Source of the DNA: Lingula anatina
Taxonomy: Eukaryota > Brachiopoda > Lingulata > Lingulida > Lingulidae
Reading direction: 5' to 3'
Assembly: GCF_001039355.2 (NCBI RefSeq)
Contig: NW_019775411.1
Coordinates: 3,581 to 39,972 of the forward strand
Length of the DNA stretch: 36,392 nt
A program made the position numbers and the translations under genes. Below the pieces are notes generated by a model. That model was given only the letters and a program-made list of their open reading frames with translations. It was not told where the DNA came from and searched no databases. The number at the start of each line of letters is the position of its first letter. Within the stretch, counting starts at the first letter, position 1. Shown here piece after piece: positions 1 through 11,361 of this stretch.

Positions 1-160
1 CACACACACACACACCACCTCCACACCTTTTAAATAAATTGATGGGGGTTTCGTCGGTATAATAGAGATATCAGTGCCGCTGCACATTATGCTTTCACAA
101 TTTCTGTCGTCACTCAATCTTGTCAGCAATCAACTTGTCAAACGTAGCAGTTATATTTAC

Positions 161-3100
161 CTCCATAGGCAACTTTAGACATCATATTTACTACGCCTTC
201 CCAGAATGGATTATCTTCCGCTTGGACCTGTGGATCAAATAACAGTGGAGTGGCATCTGTTTTGTACATGTCGTTTTTGTTGCTGTTTTCTTATTATTAT
301 TAATAATATTGGTGGCAAAACGAGAAATTCAAGGGAAAAGACACGTTACCTATTATCACATTCAAATATCGTCAAGGTGACAAAGACATATGAAGTTATG
401 CTTCCTACGTAAAAAAAAAATTCATATCAGTACACCGATTGCTCTTTTGAAATTGTTTGATTAAAACTGAACCTTGATTTTTTTTTCGCAAACTGAGCAC
501 CGATGCCCCTCTACTTTGGATTTTTCACTTCTCAATACGTACGTCTATGAAGAAACCCAACACTGCCAACCCGTTGGTTTTATCGAGCGCATCTCCAGGC
601 GACGTGTAATTTGACGCATAATGAACTAAATGAAGCTGTTAAGAAAAAAATACATGTTGGCGTTAGGTTTGACAAAATAAGTAAGCCGTCGCTTTTACAT
701 AACTCACAATATATCAACAACAAATGATGTATCTAATCGATATGGATTACTTATTTTTTTCGTTTCATGATTTAAATTTCAAAAAGCTTTACAAATATAA
801 AATATCGAAGTGGAGATTAAAAGTTTTCAAAAAAAAAAAAATGAATACCAAAATGAAAAACAAGCTGTGCAGATGTATTATTAGACAAAGATTCTCGCCC
901 CATACTGTGGTGAGTGGGGTGTACCGGTGGGATGTGATTTCATTTGAAAGAAGCAAACTGACAAAATACCCCTACATGAATTGACAACTCAACACCTGAA
1001 AGATGGGTGACAAATTATGTTCACGGCTTTATGTATGAATATATGCATTTTGTCAGTTGTAGATTGCTAAGCACAAGTATTTGTGTCTGCGGACGCTGAC
1101 AACGACAGGGCTGTCCGTCAATAATGATCTGTTGCGTTTTATCATAACGGTATCATTGTGTATTTGTGGTGAAATCGAGTAAAACTAGTTTCTTATTTGG
1201 AAGAGTACTTTTCCGGCATATTGAATTACTACGAGCTGAGATCGATCTCTTCAAAGCAGATTGTTAATGGCTGTCCGTTGACGCTGATATTATAGGTAGG
1301 GAGACTAGGGTATTTCTCAACTGGTTTATTTGATCGTCGTCTTTAATAACTTGATTTGCTGGGTTTTTTATCTAAATTTATTTATAAAAACCGACTCAAA
1401 ACGAACATGCTTATTTTAAAATATCTAGGTTTATATGCTATTTGTGTTTTTTTTCTTCATTTGAGTGTGTGTTATTGCCCCTTCCCTCCTTATGTGCCTT
1501 AATATAGTAAAATATAATATTCAGAAAATCCACCCTAAATAAAAGATTATTATTTCTTATTCCATTACCTCCATGGGATAGCTTTTCCCATTAACTGTGT
1601 GTTCTGAGCCCTCCTTGCTGGTCATACCCCAGTGCCAGTGGAACTGAAGCAGTTTGTAATTCCTGGGCAAACCCCCACCTTGGACACTGTATTCCCCCGA
1701 TTTAATACTAACTTGGACTGTCGAAGAAAAATTAAATATATATTAATGTCTGAATCAAACTGTCTAATTGTTCTTATATAATATATAAAAATACTCCGTC
1801 TTTTGTTGTTTACAGAGTGTGATGATGGGCATAATGCACCTATTGTAGCAAGAACAAATCTGATTGTTGTTGTATAAATAATAACAAATTGCGAACGATG
1901 CAAATTATGAAAATACAAGATGTTATTGTTGTTGCTGTCCAGCTGTTTGAGGGACGCAAATACCGAACAGACTATCCATGACCCTTTACTCGATCCTCCT
2001 GCCTCGATATCTTACCAAAAAAAAGAAAACCTAATAAACAAAATTCCAGCAAGACTAAATGTGGAAGTTCGTGTTGTGAAGTTTACACAAACAAGATTCC
2101 AAACATTTTCATCCCGTTATGCAACTTTTGGCTAAACGACAATTTCACATACTGTTGGTTTACCCTTGGATCCAGCACAACGCTGGATCCTGCTTTCAAG
2201 CGTACTTTTAGTTTATTACCTGTGTGCGCGTTATTCTCTATCACCCACTCGGCGTTCGCTGGGACGCTGTTATAACCGTTCAGCTTGAAAGGCTTAAGAG
2301 TTAAATCTTCCTCTGCATCGGCAGACAGAATGTTTATTGGGGATTGTTTTTGTCCGCCGCATGGTGCAAAAAGTTTCGCCCATTGATCTACGCCTAAAAG
2401 AACAGAATAATGGTATGAAAAAGCATCGTAAGTGTTCTAAATAATCGTCATCATCACCAGTTTATTATTTGCATCATCGTCTTGACAAAGTGTAAGCAAA
2501 TTATATTCTTTAAGTAATTTTTATCGCAAATAAATCAACCGATAAGCCAGCTTTGTTTCTGCAACAAAATAAAAACAAATGGACTTATTCTAAATCATTA
2601 TTGAAAAAAAAAAAATGCAATCCAAGATAAAAAAGATCAGTGTAAAACCGAAGGTTACAGAAAGCAGAGCGCAGCGTGAGCCATGATTAATTCAAAAAAA
2701 TGTTTGATAGACAGATAATCAAGAACCATTCCCATAATGTTTGCAGCAAACAATTCAAATAGACGAGAGTTTGGGTATTCGAAATTAATTATCAAATTTT
2801 CAGCATTTAGCAGGGTTATCTTATTGTGATTATAAAGAATTGGCAGTAAAGCGAAAACAACGCATAATGCAAGTTTGCAATATTAAATATCCAGTTTGTA
2901 TTGGTGATCGCCGCTGTGCTCCTCTCTGTGGAATCTCCGTGTTTGATCTACCTTCAGTACCGATATGGACCACGTGTTACTTAACTCGCTCAATTTATTT
3001 CTGATGATCAGTACTCAATTAAGTGTTTTTTATGTTTCGAATTATACGATTTCTATCAACCTTGATCCGTTTCAAATACACTATGTATGGATCAGCTACG

Positions 3101-6013
3101 GTTTACAAAAGCACCCCAACTTTAATTCATGAATTCTGATAAGAATAAAAAAATTCAAAATTATTGAAAGGAATATTTTACTTTAAAGCCCAGACTGGTT
3201 TTTATCTTTAATAAATCATATATAGGTTGAAATGAAAGGAAGCATAAAGACAAAATAACTTAATCTTTATGCCCTGAGCTAACCATGTTTATTACGGAGA
3301 CAAGTGCAAATTATTGTGATCTGGTCAGTTGTAAGTGCATATGACAGATATGATAATACCAGGTTTGCAGAAATCTTTCAAATCAAACCTGTCATCAAGT
3401 GCTTAGCTGACAACTACCCGGACGACAAAAACGCGAAATTGTGGAAGGGTTCGCTGTATACGCCAACAAACAAACTAGTGAACGATAGAGTGATAGTTAG
3501 GCATGTAATATTGTAACAGCCACTTATCCAGTAGAACGAAATACGATAGATATGCTCAATATACAATGCATTTTCTTTGGTAAAAATGCCGAAAAAAAAG
3601 AAATATTGTATGACCTGAGATCAAATTGGTCTTGTGTTTCATAGCGTCAGTGCTATTTTTCAACTTGTTCAGGTATTCATTCATGGGATTCAACCCATAC
3701 TTCACCGCTTCTCCAATGTTCAATAAGAATCTGGGACTCTTATTTCAAAGGTAAAAGCACTGTTCTAAATATGTCTTTACATGTAGCAGTTTCATTGTGG
3801 GTCTTTTTCTGAAAAGAAATGGACCATCTTAGTTGGCCCAACTTGAAAAATAGCAAAGAACCTAAATCGCATTTTGTGCAGAGTATACAATTTTCCGCCA
3901 AATTCGTGGTTCTTTTTGTATCCCCTTTTTACGAGTCCTAATTTTTCTTGTTTACTACCGACTGAAAGGAACATGCATCTCATCACATTTTGTGACTGCC
4001 ACATTTTTTATTAAAGTAAATATGCCTCACCTGTTTTTCCGTCGTACGTCCATCCTGAAAAAACAAAAAAACAAATAAGCTGACAATATTTTTTTTACAA
4101 AAAGTAAAATTTCAGCCAGATCTGTTACACACTGGTTTCAACGTATTATAATATTTATTTCAACGTATTATAATATTTATTTAATTATTTATTTATTTAT
4201 TTATTTATCCTCTTGTTCATTTTCTACAGCCAGTAAAAATGGTCACCATACACCGACGGTACATTAAGTGACTATATCAGGTAATTATAACTTAACTGAA
4301 CTTACATATGACTAACACACACATATCATGGGGCAAGTAACCGCTATCCTCTCCATTATTTATTCTCCTTAACAATTTACTACACGTTTCGCGCAGGCAA
4401 TATGCAGTGTATGGGTCTAATATACCTCAATATTTGCGAATGTCTGTGCGTCTGAAGCGTGGGCTGTGCTTAAACAAGATTTTACACTGATGTTCATCAG
4501 CTTTGCTTTATATTAGAAGCATGCTTCAGTCGATGCTTTTATATAGCCTAGTGGCTGAAACTGGGACTAAATCCATACAAGTCAGATTGGATGCAATTTG
4601 AACTAATGACGCTGATCACTTCATTAGGTTAGGTTTGCATGTATATTCGATACAGCAACGTTAGCAAAGCACACAAGAAAACAAGGCTGATGACTGCATG
4701 GCTTCACGTTTTCGTCGTTTCCTGGACAACGGGAGCTAATGTAAAGCATTTTGCTGGTTCTCTCTCACTTTTCCCTAGACCATGTATATATACATATATG
4801 GTGCAGTGCGAAGTAACGTCCAGCGAACTATTGGTCGGTTAAAAAGACCGAAAAGAGGTATTACAACCTATAAAAAAGGGTGTTTTTTGTTATCTTAAAA
4901 GGACTGATTTGAATGCTCAGGCAATTTCAATCCACGCGAAGATTTAGTACTCTTTGATCAAATCCTTATAAGCCGCTTCCTTGTAAGCTATGAAACAACA
5001 ATATATTTTCGAGACTGAGATAATACTATGACCTCTCATAGAACGTTAGCTATAAATTCTTCATCACTCTGCTGACGCGAGCAACATATAAACTCGAACG
5101 CTGAATATTTGCTTAACAAATAGGATGCTTCACTTCTACACAATATGCCCAGATAGCAAAGAGTGGTCGCGCCAACGTCGGCCCGACGACTTTGCCTCCG
5201 TCGGGCCAACGTTGGCAGACGACGTCGGTTCGAAGTCGGCGTGTCCGGCGGCCCGCCGTCGGCCCACCGGTGGTCTGCCACCCTTTTGCCAACGTCGCAC
5301 CGACGCTGGGCCGACGTCATTATGGATAAACGGCGGTCAGCCGCTGTCATGCCGANGGGTGAAGTAAACTGAGGCGAGATATCATGTACAAGGATATATA
5401 ACTGTTGAGTAAGCCCAACGAGTAACAACTGTTCCTTGGGGTGGTTGTTTAGTGTGCATGTAGTTGTCTCGCGTCATTATCATTAACACGCTGTATTCTA
5501 AACAGCGTAGTAAATATACTACATGTGATACATGTTCTATGTACAGGTACATGTACGTTATTCAAGTCACGAAATGAGAATTATCTGAATAACGAGCCTG
5601 CATGAGGCACGAGGCGTAGAACTGAATAACGTGGAAGCCGTGTGTGCTCATTCAGCGCCCTTACTACGTTCAACCTTGACACAAATACACGTGAAACACG
5701 TTCGACACGTGAACGAACGATCACGCACACACACACACCACGGTAATACCAACACATTTAAACGCCCTCTAACCATGCATGTGGAGACAGGGTAACACAT
5801 ATTTATAGTGATACATGTAAATAATACAGGTTTTTAATATCTATCCCTGTCTTCAATATTACAGAAATAGTAAAACTCACTGTCTGTTCAGCTGTGTTCG
5901 GATATATAGATACAATGAATAAGAAAACTGTACCGATATAGTTGCTACTTACCAGAAACATTGACCAGAGCCTGCAAGCTACATAAAAGCAGTGAAAGAA
6001 AAGTTGATGTCAT
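161..6013 (-). CDS. Secreted alpha-carbonic anhydrase, 5' six exons (3' end off the left edge)
   Basis: Zinc enzyme of the alpha-carbonic anhydrase family, interconverting CO2 and bicarbonate. Coding exons, 5' to 3' on the minus strand: 6013-5953, 4054-4031, 2393-2220, 1717-1569, 635-543, 227-161. All introns are GT-AG and all phases agree, giving 189 residues. Residues 1-20 are a hydrophobic signal peptide (MTSTFLSLLLCSLQALVNVS). Exon 2 is only 24 nt and encodes WTYDGKT. Exon 3 holds CGGQKQSPINI and ends in NNAHT, with the proton-shuttle His85 (CA II His64). Exon 4 holds QFHWHWG with zinc ligands His113 and His115, then GSEH with Glu125 (Glu106). Exon 5 starts LHLVH, with the third ligand His138. 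The spacings 113-115, 113-125 and 113-138 equal those of CA II 94-96, 94-106 and 94-119. Exon 6 is VQAEDNPFW...KVAYGG. The Thr199 region and C terminus lie outside the window. Active and secreted by inference; the paralogue is unknown. Confidence 0.95.
4031..4054 (-). other. 24-nt micro-exon (exon 2) of the carbonic anhydrase gene
   Basis: Coding micro-exon reading WTYDGKT between a TTTTTTCAG acceptor and a GTGAGG donor. It enters with two bases and leaves with one, so the glycines on both sides are split codons. Without it the protein would lack the usual W-x-Y-x-G entry segment of alpha-carbonic anhydrases and the signal peptide would join directly to VDQW. An ORF search cannot find it. Confidence 0.9.
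4139..4207. repeat. 22-bp tandem duplication followed by an ATTT microsatellite
   Basis: A 22-bp unit starting CAACGTATTATAA occurs twice without a mismatch (4139-4160 and 4161-4182) and runs into an ATTT repeat. It lies in intron 1 of the carbonic anhydrase gene, about 85 bp upstream (in transcript sense) of the micro-exon acceptor. Confidence 0.9.
5146..5360. repeat. GC- and CpG-rich degenerate repeat block in carbonic anhydrase intron 1
   Basis: About 215 bp of very CpG-dense sequence within AT-rich DNA, built of imperfect palindromic blocks such as GCCGACGTCGGCC, CGTCGGGCCAACGTTGGC and GGGCCGACGTC. The open frames on both strands come from lack of stops in GC-rich sequence, and the proteins (rich in R, A, D, P) are not credible. 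One unresolved base lies at 5356. It is most likely a repeat-family insertion; I see no terminal repeats and cannot name the family. Confidence 0.6.
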
Positions 6014-8130
6014 CTCTGCCAGATCAGCTGTCTGTGACTTCACAGTGTTACTGGCTGTCAACGAATGTCAGAAATAGCACGTTGTTCACACATCATATAG
6101 TCAACTGGTCTATTTGCAGCCAGCCAGGTATGACTCCGAGGGGAGCTTCTTGCATTGTAACCCAAATGTAGCCTTATGCAAGTTACAAGTGGATCAAATC
6201 ATGCAAAACACCCGTTAATGGTTACGATCACGCACGACTAATTTGAGTAATTAACAATCCTTTTTCTAAAAAAATTGACTAAAACGTCGGGTCAAACAAT
6301 ATGAATGACCAGCCCGCGACCAGCTCAAATTAATGGTTACTCTCTGATTAAATTTATACAGCTAGACAATATAAATATTTTATCATAGTCTGAACTTGCT
6401 TTTTTGCTCTTGATGGGATCCATAAAACTATAAAAACCATAAAACACCAGAATCCATAAAAGTATTGGTGAACTCTGTGAACTATATGGGTCTAGGTTTA
6501 TGTAGGCATACCTCACCGATACCTACCGAGCGCCCTGCATATAAACGAAAGTTCCGCACACCGCTGTATAGGTCAATAACCGTGCAGAAAAATCTTTACA
6601 TTGCAGTGCCATATTACGGTAATGCCTAAGTTTATTAGTGGGAAAGTGCTGAGAAATTTACCAGATCGAAGAGACGCCTTGTGGCCCTCAATATTCTCTT
6701 CTTAGGAAAGGGGTAAATTTTTGTAACAAAGCAAAGCGCGTATTGTGATTGATTAGTGTAATGCGTGTATGGCAAAATTAAATATGTATGAAACAAATAA
6801 ATCTCAGTAGCTATAAAAAACTACATTTTTGATAAAGCCTATTTCATGACTCTTTCGAAGAACACTATTCGTTATCATAGTGAAAAAAGTCTTTCGTCAG
6901 CTGCGCTCAAAGTTACAGTGGATACTTGGTAATAACTCTTGAGATTTAGCTGCAGTTTTGTAGCATGCCTGGAGTATAACCTAGAAGTACATGTAGTGAT
7001 TTCGACTCTATTATTCAAATGGGTTTTTATGTTTTTCGGAGATCTATCTGCAAATGAGAACATAGATGCAAGGGAATTTGTAATCAATCATCTAACACTG
7101 AAAAAATAAATTTGACATCATGTGAGTTTAGTTTAATGTATTCAATTTTAGAATTGAGCTCAATGTCCCAAATATTCCCCCAACGGAAATCATCATCTGC
7201 AGGCAAAGAAAAACCATCAAATCTGCAAGACAAGATTCATATGTTTCATAATCTCATAGTACCATACATCATATTTCTCTAGAAATGCCCTGGAGAGATC
7301 CCAAAAGACCTAAAATGACAAGCGTGTTTATTATACTTGAAATGTATTGATCAATCTGAAAAAGTATAGGGATGAGGGATATGACCCCAGACCCTTGAAG
7401 GTTAATCAACCGCTATTGTATTGGTTAGAATTGCGCTCAATAAAGCAGAGAAGAAAAGGTTAATCAGACCCCAATATTCCTCGTTCTTCAGATACTCACT
7501 CCTCCTTCTCCCTCCCCCCCCCCCCGAATTGTCTGCTGTAATAACTAGTGTCTCCTGTAATCGACCTTCTAATAGGCATACTACGCCATTATAATAGTGA
7601 TAACATACGCCATACAAATACATACATGTGTATACGGATCTGCTTAAATTATATTTATGCTCACTCCTTTCACCTTGGTCCCCCTTTCAATGCCGTATAT
7701 ATAGGATATATATACTGTATACGCACAGTGCGTTGGTGAGTTGCATACTAACTTTTCTCGGAGCAATGCTTGAAAAATTGGTGTTTTTGCTGACAACCGT
7801 TGCCTCTACTGAAATTGAAACCAGCTTGTTTTTATCTAGGATAGAAGATAAATTTTGGGTCCTGCATGAATTTTTAAATGTGATGAATGAGCTTTCTTTT
7901 TTTCTGTCAAGTCCCAGATTTGTTAAAATGTTCTTTTTCCGGTACATAAAGTAAAATAAAGTAGATCTACGGAAGGAAGGCACAATTCAAAGTTGAGATC
8001 TCTAAGATCATTATTTTAGCATTTATTCCTTTTTTTAAAAGATGGCTTCTCTTTAATTAAAACCAGAGCATGGGTTTTATGAGGAAGCTTGTCCAGAGAT
8101 TGCGATAGAGAAGTAGCAGTAGTACCAATG
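6014..8130. other. Intergenic DNA upstream of carbonic anhydrase; no gene recognised
   Basis: No coding exon with family motifs or paired splice sites was found. The proximal part should hold the carbonic anhydrase promoter and 5' UTR; no clear TATA box was seen. Two overlapping opposite-strand frames of about 100 codons near 7628-7983 show no motif and are probably chance. A cytosine run lies at about 7516-7525. Confidence 0.4.
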
Positions 8131-8169
8131 GTGTGTGGACCACTATTGCAATTGTGTTCCCCTTGGATT

Positions 8170-8253
8170 TATTCTTCTTCTTGTTGTTGTTATTATTATT
8201 ATTATTATTAGGATTCCCCATAGGGGAATACTATTGTTTTTGCTGTTCTTCTT

Positions 8254-8284
<31 letters not shown>

Positions 8285-8308
8285 TTATTATTATTATTAT
8301 TATTTTTC
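8170..8308. repeat. Compound TTG/TTA/TTC microsatellite around a short palindrome
   Basis: Runs of TTG, ATT, TTC and again ATT repeats are interrupted near 8210-8230 by a 7-bp inverted repeat, ATTCCCC-ata-GGGGAAT. The long phenylalanine, serine or tyrosine ORFs here are microsatellite translations, not proteins. Confidence 0.9.
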
Positions 8309-8383
8309 GTCAAAAAATTTTTTTTCTAAAATTCTGAAAAAATTCATACTGATAGCCTATGAAAAGTTATTCCGGTCCACCCA

Positions 8384-8700
8384 ATTTCATTGACCTTGAC
8401 CTTATTTTCAAGGTCACAGAGCCTTTTAAAGTGAAAATTTTGCAATTTTCAAAATGCAATATTTCCTAGAATTTTCAAGATTTTGACAAATCCTTTCATA
8501 GGTGAGGTCACACAATGATTCTATGTCATGTGACCCAATTTTAGGAAAGTAGGTCAGGTCAAGGTCAACTTATTGCACGATATGCTCTAAGTGGTTGACA
8601 TTCGGCAGGGGGTAAACCAGATGTCACAGAGCCACAAGGATGATGTAAAAAGTTGCCCTGGGGATCTATCTAGTGCAGTCGCTAATAATATTGACAAATG
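8384..8700. repeat. Dispersed repeat with clustered AGGTCA half-sites
   Basis: Contains TGACCTTGACCT (8391-8402), AGGTCA (8411-8416) and AGGTCAGGTCAAGGTCA (8551-8567). A second block of the same character lies at 23450-23620. Shared phrases such as 'gaccttga' and 'tcaaggtca' suggest two diverged copies of one repeat family. The hexamer equals a nuclear-receptor half-site, but no regulated gene is adjacent. Confidence 0.45.
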
Positions 8701-9482
8701 ACCGATTAGATTTTTTAATATAGATTTTTAAATATTAATAATTTCACATTTTATGTTATTCATATTTTACGATATTTAAGCATAGAGACAAAAGCTTAGA
8801 ATATCAACATTTTAAGGCTCATATAATATGTATTAGGGCTCTTGTATTTCATACATACCTAGGGATGTTATGTGCTGTGGCGATATGATGATCACTGAAG
8901 CCTGTCCATTTAGACAAGCTTCAGTGAAGATCGAGGGCATCCTCGAGCCGCTACCCAAAAATATCTCGCTTCACTCGACATTTCTGCGTAGCGTCTCTCG
9001 GAAAACTCGGATTTAACCTCGATGTAGTCTAGAATTTCACGACTACATCTTGATTAAATCAGTCGAGGTCTCTTAAATGCTGGAAGTCAAAGACAGATTG
9101 ATCGTGAGACCTTCTTGGCATCAAGAGAATAGTGACGTTGCTTGCGTTATATATCTACCAGTAGATAAATTTAAAATCTCTCCCTCTTAAAAAAATTGCA
9201 TAAACATTTCACGCTTAACAATTATTAATTATAATTTTATTACACTAATTCATATCATATGGATATGGTTTGAAAACGGGAATTAGTTTACATTTAAGCC
9301 ACACGTGCGTACACATTTTTTTTGTAAATCTATAACTTTTTAACGAGGGCTGTGTTATTTACCTTTTGTTTTTAAGCTGTTCATTCTTCCGCTTTACCAG
9401 ATATATCGGTAAAAATCAAATATTTCCCCCTTTGAACTTGTAATTACATGAAGCATGCTCCATGCTATGAAACCAGCACATG

Positions 9483-9696
9483 TATATTCCGAAACCGCCT
9501 CGTAGTAAAACATGTCACCAAAACGTAGAATTATTACTCCTGTGGCCTTGAAATAAACATCCGTTTGATTTTGACTATATTCCGTAACCGCCTCGTCGTC
9601 AGAAATAACAATAAAAACTAGAATTATTACTCCCGTGAACTTGGAATAAACATCCGTTTGATTTTGACTATATTCCGTAACCGCCTCGTCGTCAGA
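9483..9696. repeat. 93-bp tandem repeat, about 2.3 copies
   Basis: Units start at 9483, 9576 and 9669, each opening TATATTCCG(T/A)AACCGCCTCGT. The exact 93-bp period is divisible by three, so the minus strand stays open and repeats SDDEAVTEYSQNQTDVY. The third unit is cut short near an unresolved base at 9697. No known protein repeat is recognised and the array is probably non-coding. Confidence 0.85.
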
Positions 9697-9910
9697 NAAT
9701 ATCACTTGAAATTACTTTTTTCGTCAATACAAATATTATGTTTGCAGAAAAGGACAAAGGTATGGCTAAATTCATAAAACGTTGCAAAGAAAATAAATAA
9801 TATAAACGAAAATAAAACAAAGAACATAGTGAAATCGTTAACATATATATTTTATCTTTATTATTCTTGTATTTTTTTGTTTTTATTTTTTTTTAAATAA
9901 AGCAATATTT

Positions 9911-10010
9911 TCTGATTTAGATCGGACGTTTAAACATCACCAGCAATAGTACGACAACATGTTCGTTCTGACAAATAATTAATATGCCTGAAACTATCAT
10001 TTTTAAGCCT
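9911..10010. repeat. Dispersed repeat, copy 1
   Basis: Shares with 17985-18115 the blocks GGACGTTTAA, ACCAGCAATAG, ACATGTTCGTTCTGACAAAT and CCTGAAACTATCATTT. The shared part ends at a TTAA in both copies. The second copy has an insertion of about 30 bp in the middle. No coding potential was seen. Confidence 0.7.
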
Positions 10011-10085
10011 AACTCAACTACGACGGCAGAGCGCTGACCCAGGATCTGATCTGATCCTTGCAGCAGTGTGTAATAAATTTACTTA

Positions 10086-10300
10086 TTATTGAAGCAATCA
10101 ACTAATTCATTACTGACGCATTAAGATCGCTGGTTCATGACGTAATAAATTTATTTACTGACGCAATAAAGTGATTCCTTCCTGACGTAATAAACAAATT
10201 GCTTACTGGCACAATGAACCCGATGCTTATTGATGCAATTAATTAGTACCATACTTAGGGTATTAATTCATTGCTTACAGACTTAATGAACTAATTCATA
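10086..10300. repeat. Degenerate tandem repeat with a 24-bp period
   Basis: A block like CTGACGCAATAAA recurs at 10089, 10113, 10137, 10158, 10182, 10206, 10230 and 10278, mostly 24 bp apart (one 21, one 48). The units are diverged, indicating an old array. No ORF or TE motif was seen. Confidence 0.65.
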
Positions 10301-10416
10301 CGGATATTATAACCCGTTGGTAAATGATGTTAAAAAACAATCGCGTTACGTTATTAAGGATAAGAAACAATTCAAATTAATGCAGATTGACCTATAATGT
10401 GCGCTCAGTGCTTTTT

Positions 10417-10680
10417 TTTTTAATAATAATAATCATCTTTATTGGAGAAATCGCAACCCGAAGGTTGAAGTTATACAATTACATATATGAATATTTAAGT
10501 CAAGGAAGCCTGGTTATTTTTGCACTGGTGCACTCCGTAGGCGGTCTCACCTCCCTGGGGAGCATACAGCTCGGCTGCCATATAAGGCGCTCATAGCTAA
10601 TATAACATTTCTAACCTGCCTGACCAGGCCCCTGCTTCAACCCCTTTATGCTGAGTGCCATCATTATACACAGGTAAACG
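10417..10680 (-). repeat. Probable retroelement 3' end, minus strand
   Basis: Read on the minus strand, the segment ends in AATAAAGATGATTATTATTA, that is a polyadenylation-type signal followed by an ATT-rich tail, as at the 3' ends of many non-LTR elements. The body (CTCCGTAGGCGGTCTC, CAGCTCGGCTGCCATATAAG on the plus strand) is more GC-rich than its surroundings. The family is not identified and the 5' boundary is unclear. Confidence 0.4.
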
Positions 10681-11361
10681 ATCCGAATTAACTCATATTG
10701 AAGTTTTGTGTTGGCTCATTATCTAACAGAATGCGTTATTAAATTCAAGTAATTTTTGTCACAGATATCTTTCTTACTACTACAAAATTGCACTGCCCGG
10801 TATTGTTTGAGGGCACTCACATCGATCCTTCCTTTCATGCCATTGAGAGACTATTAAAGGATTAAGCGGTCTTCATTTCATGAAGGTCCGCCATATTTAG
10901 GTCTCGGACTCGCTAGATCTCGGCTCTTCTCGATGTGAATGCTCTCTTTAAAAGGTAGAGCAGCTGCCTTTTGCCCCCTTCAAAGTTAAGCTTTGACAAC
11001 ATTTCACTCTCAACATCAGATTAATACATAAATATTTATGACCACTACCTGATATGTTATTGATATATTATATATTGATATTATTGAGCGATATATTGCT
11101 GACACATTAATGATATATTATTTCAGCATATTGTTTTGCTGCAAATTTGTGGAGTTGGTCCCCTAGTGGTCACAAGCTCGGTTCAACCTGACCTTCAGCA
11201 GTACGTTTTATATTCTGACCTGGTCACCATAGCCACTAAATACCAGTTATTCGTGAACAGTTTAACTGAAGCGATATGCATTTCTTTGTGAATCTGAACT
11301 GCCACACTTATAAAGATATCTTAGCTATCTAGTATCATGTCTTGTTCCTTTGCTTGTACTT

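Noticed and set aside
1622-1918. 98-codon minus-strand frame over carbonic anhydrase exon 4
   Set aside because: Out of frame with the true exon, whose QFHWHWG reading is unmistakable.
2191-2219. Longer carbonic anhydrase exon 3 ending near 2163 (GTAAAC donor)
   Set aside because: It would leave phase 0 and add VRLKAGSSVVLDPR, which does not join exon 4 in frame; the donor at 2219 gives the expected NNAHTVQVSI join.
3304-3516. 70-codon plus-strand frame with protein-like tail (NYPDDKNAKLWKGSLYTPTN)
   Set aside because: Lies in a carbonic anhydrase intron on the opposite strand; no splice support or recognised family. Chance is more likely, though composition is not repetitive.
5036-5428. 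130-codon minus-strand frame through the CpG-rich block
   Set aside because: Opposite-strand frames are open in the same block because stop codons are rare in GC-rich sequence; the translation is low complexity and the block is repeat-like and intronic.
7687-7983. Overlapping opposite-strand frames of about 100 codons
   Set aside because: No motif, no splice sites supporting an exon, and neither strand is favoured.
8133-8393. Frames with long Ser, Phe and Tyr runs
   Set aside because: Direct translations of trinucleotide microsatellites.
11141-11210. Possible tRNA-derived SINE (GGTTCAACC resembling a B box)
   Set aside because: No matching A box at the right spacing and no tRNA-like fold seen.
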